8,244 nt of DNA from Actinomycetota bacterium (GTDB lineage Bacteria; Actinomycetota; Humimicrobiia; Humimicrobiales; Humimicrobiaceae): the NCBI GenBank assembly GCA_023488645.1, contig JAMDDL010000057.1:1-8244 (forward strand). The letters are read 5' to 3'. The position numbers and the translations under genes were made by a program. Position 1 is the first letter of the stretch, and the number at the start of each line of letters is the position of its first letter. The notes beneath the pieces are model-generated. The model did not search any database, had not been told where the DNA came from, and was given only the letters and a program-made list of their open reading frames with translations. Below, piece by piece: positions 1 to 5,510 of the stretch.

Positions 1-127
1 TTACTGATAACAGAATTTCTAATAACCAATACAGGTTTTATTAAAATTTGTTTTGCAACATTTTCCTCTTTATTTCTTATTTTCATCAGTAGTTCATTAG
101 CTGCAATTTCACCCATCTTATATTTTT
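1..127. repeat. Left arm of a perfect 127-bp inverted duplication (partner 273-399)
   Basis: Every base from 1 to 127 pairs with 399 down to 273. Beyond that, 128 mismatches, five more bases match (129-133), and the similarity stops. The arm is thus the antisense copy of the last part of the LacI-family gene, and it carries no gene of its own. The joint falls exactly where the repressor reading frame becomes sensible (from 128), so the arm has replaced the real upstream part of that gene. Both sides of the joint share TATTTTT-x-CTGCC, a microhomology typical of template-switch chimeras. An assembly or amplification artefact at a contig end is the likeliest cause; a genuine genomic inverted duplication is possible. 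Confidence 0.9.
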
Positions 128-406
128 ACTGCCAATGATCATTCTGCACTTGGAGTAATGCGAGTGCTTAATGATTTTAACTTAAGAATTCCACAGGATA
201 TTTCTATTTTAGGCTATGATGATATTGATGAAAGTGGATTAATGAACATATCTCTGAGCACAATTCGGCAGGAAAAATATAAGATGGGTGAAATTGCAGC
301 TAATGAACTACTGATGAAAATAAGAAATAAAGAGGAAAATGTTGCAAAACAAATTTTAATAAAACCTGTATTGGTTATTAGAAATTCTGTTATCAGTAAA
401 AAATAA
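128..406 (+). CDS. LacI-family transcriptional regulator, C-terminal fragment (5' part missing)
   Basis: This is the last 92 codons of a LacI/GalR-type repressor, which normally has about 330-340 residues. The frame opens with TANDHSALGVMRVL, followed by IPQDISILGYDDID and then STIRQEKYKMGEIAANELL. These are the conserved C-terminal subdomain segments of the periplasmic-binding-protein-like effector domain. The N-terminal helix-turn-helix, hinge and first effector lobe are absent, because the sequence left of 128 is a reverse-complement copy of the gene's own 3' end. An ATG at 158 exists but lies inside the conserved domain and is not a real start. The gene stops 478 bp before the transporter operon on the same strand. 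Two LacI-type operators lie between, so it probably represses that operon and perhaps itself, with a sugar or pathway intermediate as inducer. The family call is firm; the effector is unknown. Confidence 0.85.
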   Translation, partial: TANDHSALGVMRVLNDFNLRIPQDISILGYDDIDESGLMNISLSTIRQEKYKMGEIAANELLMKIRNKEENVAKQILIKPVLVIRNSVISKK

Positions 407-420
407 TTCATATCTAATAA

Positions 421-449
421 TTGACTTATTAGTAAACTTATGGTTAAAT
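421..449 (+). promoter_or_regulatory. Candidate sigma-70 type promoter upstream of operator 1
   Basis: TTGACT (421-426) and TTAAAT (444-449) are separated by 17 bp, matching the -35 and -10 consensus at 5 and 4 of 6 positions. The predicted start, near 456, would lie just before the first operator (462-475), a usual roadblock position for a LacI-family repressor. CTAATAA/TTATTAG (414-420 and 426-432) forms a weak 7-bp inverted repeat over the -35 region. AT-rich DNA gives many chance promoters, so this is tentative. Confidence 0.4.
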
Positions 450-461
450 TAGGTCAATAAA

Positions 462-475
462 TGTAAGCGCTTTTA
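462..475. promoter_or_regulatory. LacI-family / cre-like operator 1
   Basis: TGTAAGCGCTTTTA is centred on the palindrome AAGCGCTT, with the central CG typical of LacI/GalR/CcpA operators. It differs from the cre consensus mainly in the right half-site. An identical copy lies at 568-581. It lies 56 bp after the end of the LacI-family gene, which makes that repressor the natural ligand; a CcpA-like global regulator is the alternative. Confidence 0.7.
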
Positions 476-555
476 TTATTATAAGTTAAAGTATTAAATA
501 TTTTAAGCATATTTAAATCCAATCTATTTTTTTATGTAAAAATAATTAAATATTT

Positions 556-585
556 TTTAATAATAAGTGTAAGCGCTTTTATAAT
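556..585 (+). promoter_or_regulatory. Candidate promoter overlapped by operator 2
   Basis: A perfect TATAAT lies at 580-585, with a poor -35 (TTTAAT, 556-561) 18 bp upstream. The operator at 568-581 covers the spacer and the first bases of the -10, a classic repressor position. Transcription would give a leader of roughly 290 nt before the binding-protein gene. The weak -35 keeps confidence low. Confidence 0.35.
568..581. promoter_or_regulatory. LacI-family / cre-like operator 2
   Basis: This is an exact copy of the 14-bp operator at 462-475, and the flanks are also similar (AATAA before and TAATT/TTATT after). Start-to-start spacing is 106 bp, close to ten helical turns, so two bound dimers would lie on the same face of the DNA. 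That arrangement suits cooperative binding or looping. The site runs into a TATAAT box at 580-585, so binding there would block RNA polymerase. Confidence 0.7.
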
Positions 586-737
586 TATTTATATTAATAA
601 AGAATAAACTTTTAGTTTATTAATAAAGATGGCTGATAATTAAGATTAACATAAATCTAAAACCTACTCTGATAATTATAATACCAGAAATAAATATAAG
701 GATAATATATTCGTTAGTTTAATAACTTTAAAACAAC
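586..737. other. AT-rich leader region without a gene
   Basis: No open frame with a ribosome site is present on either strand. There is a small hairpin AATAAAC/GTTTATT (603-609 and 615-621, loop 5) and an 11-bp direct repeat ATTAATAAAGA (593-603 and 619-629). Both are weak in DNA of this composition. Another TATAAT occurs at 677-682 without a recognisable -35. I see no riboswitch core that I can name. Confidence 0.5.
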
Positions 738-762
738 GGGGAGGTTAAATATGTATAAATAA
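738..762 (+). CDS. Possible four-codon leader ORF (Met-Tyr-Lys-stop) with strong ribosome site
   Basis: GGGGAGG (738-744) is followed after 6 nt by ATG TAT AAA TAA (751-762). Spacing and strength equal those of a good gene start, yet the frame closes after three residues. It precedes an 11-bp inverted repeat (767-827) and the true start of the binding-protein gene. It could be a regulatory leader peptide, a ribosome loading site, or the relic of an earlier start displaced by the repeat-bearing segment. The coordinates include the ribosome site. Confidence 0.35.
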
Positions 763-766
763 AAAC

Positions 767-827
767 GGAGATTTGTCTTATTAAGATTATATTGCTTATA
801 CCAGTACCAATAATTGGACAAATCTCC
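767..827. repeat. 11-bp perfect inverted repeat in the operon leader
   Basis: GGAGATTTGTC (767-777) is the exact reverse complement of GACAAATCTCC (817-827). The loop is 39 nt. After two mismatches the outer AAAA (761-764) can also pair with TTTT (830-833). In RNA this would give a stem downstream of the leader ORF. The T run after it is short, so it is a poor intrinsic terminator, but it could act as an attenuator or stabilising stem, or mark the ends of a small inserted element. Confidence 0.6.
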
Positions 828-884
828 AATTTTCATTCTATTAAAAACAAAAAAAATGTAAATTATTTTAGGAAGGAGGAAAAA

Positions 885-2252
885 GTGAAAAATATAATGA
901 AGTCATTATTTATTGTTGCAATGATTGCCACATTTATTTTTTCGACTTTGTTAGTTTTCACATCATGTAAGAAAGAAACAGCAGAAACTACAGTTACTGA
1001 AACGTCAGCAGAAACTACAGTGGCAGAAACAACTGCAGCGGAAACTACGGCAGCAGCCGAAAAAGTAACTCTTGAATTTTGGCTTTATGGTGGTGTGGAG
1101 GATAATATAGAATGGAATAAGAAAATGGTTGAAAAGTGGAATAGCGAAAATCCTGATATTCAGATTAACCTGACTCTCCAGTCCTGGGAAACAATGTTTG
1201 AGCATTTTCAGACCGCTGCTTCAACCGGGACTATGCCTGATATTGCAAGGGTGCATGGTTCTATGGTAAATCAATACGGGACTGGCGGCTTTCTGGAACC
1301 GCTGAATAATTTTTCTGATTATTCTCAGGTAAAAAATGATTACATTGAAGGATATCTGAATGCTCTGAATATAAACGGTCAGCAGTATGGTATTCCACAG
1401 CTTGGTTTAATTTTTATCTTGATGGGTAATAAAAAGATGTTAAATGATGCCGGTTATCAGGAATTGCCAAAAACATGGGATGAATTAAAAGAAACAGCTA
1501 AAAAATTGACAGTTCCCGGAAAGCAATGGGGTTATTCAATTATTGGTGCAAACACTCGTGATTTTACCTACAGATGGAGTGAGTATATGTTTAAAGCTGG
1601 CGGAGATGTATTAAATAGCGACTGGACTAAATCTCTTGTAACAGAACCTGCATGGGAAGGTGCAGTACAGCTGTTTGCTGATATGAAAAAAGAGGGAAGC
1701 CTCGATCCGGCATTTCTTGCAACAGATTTTGAAGGTCAGTTAAATAAAATTGCCGGAAATCAGGTTGCAATGTGGCTTGAGGGTGGATATATAGTCGGAC
1801 CTATTGCAGGGAAAGCTCCAAATATGGAACTCCTTTACGGCGCAGTTCCTGCACCTGCTGAAGCACTTGGCAAATCCCCCCAGGGAACATTACAGGATAT
1901 AATTATGGTTTGTATGAGTTCAGCTTCCAAACATAAAGAAGCCGCATGGAAATTCTTAAAATGGTATACCGGACCGGAAGCTGACAAGGATTATGTTTTG
2001 TATCCTGAACTTGGAGGATTGCCAGTATGTAATGCATCCATGGATCTTCCGGAGTGGAAAAATATACCAGGTTTTGAAGCTTATCAGGCTGAAGGAGCTA
2101 CCTTAAGAGCAATGCCCGCTATCCCGACACTAGTTGAACTTATAGAGCAGGGTTGGGCTCCCTCAATACTAAAGGCAGTTAACGGAGATATGGCTGTTGA
2201 AGATGCTCTTAAAGAAGCTCAATCTAAGTGTGATGCAATACTTTCTAAATAA
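885..2252 (+). CDS. Sugar ABC transporter substrate-binding lipoprotein (family 1 type)
   Basis: This encodes an extracytoplasmic solute-binding protein of 455 residues that captures substrate for the two permeases downstream. I place the start at GTG 885, because GGAAGGAGG (871-879) sits 5 nt before it; ATG 897 is 17 nt away, and an extension to TTG 792 would read through the leader hairpin. Residues 5-27 are a lipoprotein signal peptide ending FTS before Cys28, the probable lipidated residue. Residues 29-60 are a low-complexity linker rich in Thr, Glu and Ala. The mature domain begins VTLEFWLYGG and has typical features: KWNSENPDIQINL, TGTMPDIARVHG, a YGIPQLG segment, and GYQELPKTWDELKETAKKLT. 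Length and motifs fit MalE/UgpB-like proteins. The ligand cannot be read from the sequence; a carbohydrate or polyol is the family expectation. Confidence 0.9.
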   Translation: MKNIMKSLFIVAMIATFIFSTLLVFTSCKKETAETTVTETSAETTVAETTAAETTAAAEKVTLEFWLYGGVEDNIEWNKKMVEKWNSENPDIQINLTLQSWETMFEHFQTAASTGTMPDIARVHGSMVNQYGTGGFLEPLNNFSDYSQVKNDYIEGYLNALNINGQQYGIPQLGLIFILMGNKKMLNDAGYQELPKTWDELKETAKKLTVPGKQWGYSIIGANTRDFTYRWSEYMFKAGGDVLNSDWTKSLVTEPAWEGAVQLFADMKKEGSLDPAFLATDFEGQLNKIAGNQVAMWLEGGYIVGPIAGKAPNMELLYGAVPAPAEALGKSPQGTLQDIIMVCMSSASKHKEAAWKFLKWYTGPEADKDYVLYPELGGLPVCNASMDLPEWKNIPGFEAYQAEGATLRAMPAIPTLVELIEQGWAPSILKAVNGDMAVEDALKEAQSKCDAILSK

Positions 2253-2286
2253 TAATAAATTATACTGGTTGGCTATATTGTAAATT

Positions 2287-3228
2287 ATGGACATTTTTAA
2301 AAAAAGTAAAAATAAAACAGATAACATGACAATAGCTCTGAGGTTTAAAAACCTCAGAGCTATGAGCCGGTATCTTTATCTTATGCCGGCAGTTATACTG
2401 GTTAGTCTGATTGTCATATATCCAATAATAAGTAATATCATCAACAGCTTGCAGACAGACAAACGGTTGTTGATGGGAGTAGTAAAACCTGCTTTTGTAG
2501 GGCTAAGCAACTTTATAAATGCCTGGAAGGAAGGTTTATTTCAAGTAAGTTTAAAAAATTCTTTATTGTTTACCATATCGAGTGTTGCTATAGCATTTGT
2601 TCTTGGTTTGATTATTTCTATTTTGCTTAATCGGGTTAAAAGATTTAGGGTTTTCTATCGTGTATTGATTGTAGTACCTTGGGTAATATCCCCGATGGTC
2701 GCAGCTTTCAGCTGGAAATTTTTATTTAATGATAGTTTTGGTTTAATCAACTATTTTTTATTAAAAATCGGTTTGATACATGAAAAGATTGTATGGCTTG
2801 GCAGTTTTAAAACTGCCTTTATGGCCTTAACGATAGCAAATATATGGAGAATATTTCCTTTTATTACCATAATGCTGCTTGCAGGTCTCCAGTCAGTTTC
2901 AAAAGATATAGAAGAAGCAGCAGAAATAGACGGTGCTGGCCCTGTTCAAAAATATATCCATATATTATTACCTCAAATGAAGCATGTAATAATTATTGTA
3001 ATTTTATTGCAATTTATATGGAATTTTAATGAATTTACGGTTATACAAACTCTCACTCAAGGCGGACCTGCAGATTCTACGGTAGTAGTTCCTGTTTTGA
3101 TTCATAAATTAGGTTTTAAATACTGGAGAGCTGGTACAGCTTCTGCATTAAGCTTAATCCTTTCGATAATAATTTTAACCCTTAGTTTGTTATATTTAAG
3201 AATTGTGGGAAGAAAGGGCGATGACTAG
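2287..3228 (+). CDS. Sugar ABC transporter permease, MalF/UgpA type
   Basis: This is an integral membrane subunit of 313 residues, the usual size. A basic cytoplasmic N-terminus (FKKSKNK) precedes about six membrane segments, near residues 30-50, 93-115, 123-145, 178-199, 233-250 and 283-306. The ATPase-coupling EAA loop reads EEAAEIDGAG ending HILLP (209-229). The start is uncertain. ATG 2287 is the first start after the in-frame stop TAA at 2281 but has no convincing ribosome site; ATG 2326 and ATG 2362 are alternatives. About 28 residues before RYLYLMPA is normal for the family, which favours 2287. A perfect 15-bp-arm hairpin (2332-2363) lies within the first 26 codons and may reduce translation relative to the binding protein. 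The gene lies 34 nt after the binding-protein gene and overlaps the second permease by 8 nt. Confidence 0.92.
   Translation: MDIFKKSKNKTDNMTIALRFKNLRAMSRYLYLMPAVILVSLIVIYPIISNIINSLQTDKRLLMGVVKPAFVGLSNFINAWKEGLFQVSLKNSLLFTISSVAIAFVLGLIISILLNRVKRFRVFYRVLIVVPWVISPMVAAFSWKFLFNDSFGLINYFLLKIGLIHEKIVWLGSFKTAFMALTIANIWRIFPFITIMLLAGLQSVSKDIEEAAEIDGAGPVQKYIHILLPQMKHVIIIVILLQFIWNFNEFTVIQTLTQGGPADSTVVVPVLIHKLGFKYWRAGTASALSLILSIIILTLSLLYLRIVGRKGDD
2332..2363. repeat. Perfect 15-bp inverted repeat at the start of the first permease gene
   Basis: Arms 2332-2346 and 2349-2363 are exact reverse complements around two central A bases. A physical RNA hairpin would have a 12-bp stem (ATAGCTCTGAGG with CCTCAGAGCTAT) and an 8-nt loop. 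No T run follows, so it is not a terminator. It lies between the binding-protein and permease reading frames or just inside the latter, where stems often protect upstream mRNA and lower downstream translation. The last two paired bases are the A and T of the alternative start ATG 2362. Confidence 0.9.
2800..2817. repeat. Perfect 18-bp palindrome inside the first permease gene
   Basis: GGCAGTTTTAAAACTGCC is self-complementary over all 18 bases and is followed by TTT. It encodes Gly-Ser-Phe-Lys-Thr-Ala of the permease. It could form a small RNA hairpin or be a dimeric protein site, but it may be chance in AT-rich coding DNA. Confidence 0.6.
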
Positions 3229-4075
3229 TCTAATGAATATTAATATTTTTAAGAAAAATGTATTCGGATCACTAAAACATATAGTGCTGATATTATTTGT
3301 TATTATTGCGGTAATTCCAATTATCTGGATTATTTTGACATCTTTAAAAAATACTGCGGAAGTCGTAGTATGGCCGCCGATTTTTTTCCCAAAACATCCT
3401 TCTTTTGCAGCATATCTTAAAATATGGGATTATGCACCTTTTGGAACTTTCCTTAAAAATTCAGTTATTGTTTCCTTAGTAGCAGGCATTTTCACAATAA
3501 TATGCAGCTCCATGGCTGCATATGGGTTAGCTCGTTTAAATCTGAGAGGCACAAAATTTATATTATCTGCTTTTTTAATCAGCCAGATGTTTCCTGGAGC
3601 ATCAATTATAATACCTGTGGCGCAAATGGTTGTTAAAATGGGGTTATATAATACCTTAACCGGATTAATTTTAATTTATACTGCATTTCTGATACCTTTT
3701 TCTACATGGATGCTTTATGGTTATTTTCGAACAATACCAAAAGAATTAGAAGAGGCTGCATTTATAGACGGTTGTTCAAGGAGACAGTCTTTAATAAAGG
3801 TTATTCTGCCTTTATCTATTCCCGGATTAGGAGCCACATTTATTTTTTGTTTCCTTGGAGCCTGGAATGAGTATCTTTTTGCTTTAGTTTTTGCTAATGA
3901 TTATACTGTTCGTACGCTTCCGGTCGGACTTGGTACTTTAATAGGTCAGTTTAATACATCCTGGGAAAGATTATCTGCTGCAGCAATAATTTTTTCAATT
4001 CCACCATTAATTTTGTTTTTATTGCTCGAGCGTTCTTTAGTATCAGGGCTTACTGCTGGTGCCATGAAAGAATAA
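3221..4075 (+). CDS. Sugar ABC transporter permease, MalG/UgpE type
   Basis: This is the second membrane subunit, 284 residues from ATG 3221. That start overlaps the end of the first permease gene by 8 nt (ATG within GATGACTAG), implying translational coupling, with GGGAAG (3207-3212) as ribosome site. TTG 3203 and ATG 3233 are less likely. About six hydrophobic segments span residues 20-41, 80-104, 113-134, 144-166, 200-225 and 253-272. The EAA loop is EEAAFIDGCSRRQ ending VILP (177-197). The C-terminus VSGLTAGAMKE is the family hallmark (GLTAGAxK). Together with the preceding genes it forms a CUT1-type importer. No nucleotide-binding subunit is encoded in the window, so a shared MsmX/UgpC-like ATPase elsewhere is the usual explanation. 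Confidence 0.93.
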   Translation: MTSLMNINIFKKNVFGSLKHIVLILFVIIAVIPIIWIILTSLKNTAEVVVWPPIFFPKHPSFAAYLKIWDYAPFGTFLKNSVIVSLVAGIFTIICSSMAAYGLARLNLRGTKFILSAFLISQMFPGASIIIPVAQMVVKMGLYNTLTGLILIYTAFLIPFSTWMLYGYFRTIPKELEEAAFIDGCSRRQSLIKVILPLSIPGLGATFIFCFLGAWNEYLFALVFANDYTVRTLPVGLGTLIGQFNTSWERLSAAAIIFSIPPLILFLLLERSLVSGLTAGAMKE

Positions 4076-4193
4076 AAATTAAAACTTATTTTAAACAAAA
4101 CGCAAGAAAATCAGAATTATAGTAAAAATAACAGTTGGAAATAATAGGATGTTAATAAAATCATGTTTTAAATTTATTTATGCTAAATAAAAA

Positions 4194-4221
4194 TTGATAT
4201 TTTTTGAAAACAATGTAATAA
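4194..4221 (+). promoter_or_regulatory. Candidate promoter upstream of the URO-D-like gene
   Basis: TTGATA (4194-4199) and TAATAA (4216-4221), 16 bp apart, lie within the 179-bp gap after the permease gene. An AT-only inverted repeat, TTTATTTA/TAAATAAA (4173-4180 and 4184-4191), sits just upstream. No strong terminator is visible in the gap, so readthrough from the transporter genes is also expected. No LacI-type operator is repeated here. Confidence 0.3.
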
Positions 4222-4254
4222 AAAAATTTCACTTTTATAAATAATAGGAGCGAT

Positions 4255-5403
4255 ATGTTAAAAATTCCATTTAATAACCCAAAGCCTGATTTTGAAAATT
4301 TTGTAAATGTCTTAAATGGCAAAAAGGAAACAAATAAAGTTTATATTGCTGAACTTCAAATCGATGAAGAAGTAAAGAGATATATAATTGAAAAGTATTT
4401 TAATGAAAAAAACTTTGCACCAATAGACATGTTTAACAATAAAAATATAAAAAATTATGAAAATGAATCAGAAAATGAGAATTATTTCAGGCAATTGATT
4501 AATTTCTATTACAGGATGGGGTATGATTTTTTAGCAGATTTTAAGTTTATCCAGGATTATAATTCTCTGAATAAAACAACTAAAGTCGGGCAGGATAATA
4601 ATTATCAGGAGCTTGCCAGAAAAGACAGGCATTGGGTTCAATCTGAATCAGGGATGATAAAAGACTGGGATGATTTCGAGAAATTCCCATGGGATAAATT
4701 CAGTGATTTTTTAAATGAATTTGAAAAACATGTTATTTTTATGAAAAAAAATCTTCCTGAAGGAATGAAGCTTACAGTAGTCGGATGTGTTTTTCAGGCA
4801 GTGATTCATTGGCTTTTAGGTTATGAAGTTGTATTCTATAAAATCTATGATGATGAAAAATTGGTTGAAGAAGTTTTTAATAAAATAGGACAGATAACTT
4901 ATGATTATTATGAAATTGCTTTATCATTTGAATGTGTTGGCGGTATTTTTCATACAGACGACTTAGGTTTTAAATCAGCAACAGTTTTTTCACCCGAACA
5001 ACTGAGAAGATTTTTTTTCCCTTGGTTAAAAAAATATGCTTCATTAGCTCATGACTCTAAAAAACCTTTCTGGCTGCATTGTTGTGGTTTTAAAGATGAA
5101 ATAATAAATGATTTAATTAATGATATTAAGATTGATGCACTGCACTCATTTGAAGATGCCTGTTGTCCCGTAACCAAGTATAAAAAATTATGCGGGGATA
5201 AAATAGGAATTATCGGCGGAGTAGATGTTGACAAACTTGCCAGACTTCAAGGTGATGAATTGCGTAAGTATATAAGAAATATTTTGGACATTTGTTTGCC
5301 TGGCGGTAGATTTGCATTGGGTTCAGGTAATTCAATAACAAATTATATGCCTGTAGAAAATTATATTATCTTGCTTGAAGAAGGTTTAAATTATAAGTTT
5401 TAG
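4255..5403 (+). CDS. URO-D-fold protein, methyltransferase-like (uroporphyrinogen decarboxylase family)
   Basis: This 382-residue protein starts at ATG 4255, with GGAG at 4247-4250. The fold is recognised from the HTDDLGFKSATVFSPEQLRRF block (233-253), the metal-binding-type H-C-C-G (275-278, HxCG), IGIIGGVDVDKLA (317-329) and the C-terminal GSGNSITNYMPVENY (356-370). These belong to the MtaA/MtbA/CmuA side of the superfamily, which moves methyl groups between corrinoid proteins and thiols. The N-terminal arginine-rich substrate motif of true HemE is absent, so it is not haem biosynthesis. His275 and Cys277 match two zinc ligands. The third, a Cys in PGCG in coenzyme-M methyltransferases, is Gly here (PGG, 349-351), though Cys347 is close. 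The first 115 residues are rich in Asn, Lys and Tyr. Its place between importer and GRE suggests a catabolic role; no corrinoid protein is visible, and the actual reaction is unknown. Confidence 0.8.
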   Translation: MLKIPFNNPKPDFENFVNVLNGKKETNKVYIAELQIDEEVKRYIIEKYFNEKNFAPIDMFNNKNIKNYENESENENYFRQLINFYYRMGYDFLADFKFIQDYNSLNKTTKVGQDNNYQELARKDRHWVQSESGMIKDWDDFEKFPWDKFSDFLNEFEKHVIFMKKNLPEGMKLTVVGCVFQAVIHWLLGYEVVFYKIYDDEKLVEEVFNKIGQITYDYYEIALSFECVGGIFHTDDLGFKSATVFSPEQLRRFFFPWLKKYASLAHDSKKPFWLHCCGFKDEIINDLINDIKIDALHSFEDACCPVTKYKKLCGDKIGIIGGVDVDKLARLQGDELRKYIRNILDICLPGGRFALGSGNSITNYMPVENYIILLEEGLNYKF

Positions 5404-5510
5404 TCCGTTAAACTAAGATATCATTAAAATTTAATTTAAGATACACTGACCTTAATTATTGATGAACAATCTTGAATAAATAAGCGATTATATTTAATTG
5501 CAAGGAGAAA

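Noticed and set aside
214..411. Minus-strand open frame of 65 codons opposite the LacI-family fragment
   Set aside because: It is the antisense of clearly conserved repressor coding sequence and has no ribosome site or family features. The same antisense sequence reappears at 1-127 because of the inverted duplication.
593..629. 11-bp direct repeat ATTAATAAAGA
   Set aside because: It is too simple and AT-rich to be distinguished from chance in this region.
792..884. N-terminal extension of the binding protein to TTG 792
   Set aside because: It has no ribosome site, runs through the leader inverted repeat, and would put 31 residues before a normal lipoprotein signal peptide. GTG 885 has an excellent ribosome site.
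1005..1205. Minus-strand open frame rich in Cys, Ser and Phe
   Set aside because: It is a shadow of the repetitive linker and mature region of the binding-protein gene.
2844..3029. Second plus-strand frame inside the first permease gene
   Set aside because: It overlaps the conserved EAA-loop coding region in another frame and has no supporting features.
3203..3220. TTG 3203 as start of the second permease
   Set aside because: ATG 3221 in the 8-nt overlap with the first permease has a better-placed ribosome site and gives a normal N-terminus.
5049..5234. Minus-strand open frame of 61 codons opposite the URO-D-like gene
   Set aside because: It lies antisense to the HCCG and GGVDVD blocks and has no ribosome site.
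4255..5403. Haem-pathway uroporphyrinogen decarboxylase (hemE)
   Set aside because: The N-terminal arginine-rich signature of HemE is missing, while the HxCG motif and GRE/transporter context fit the methyltransferase-like branch.
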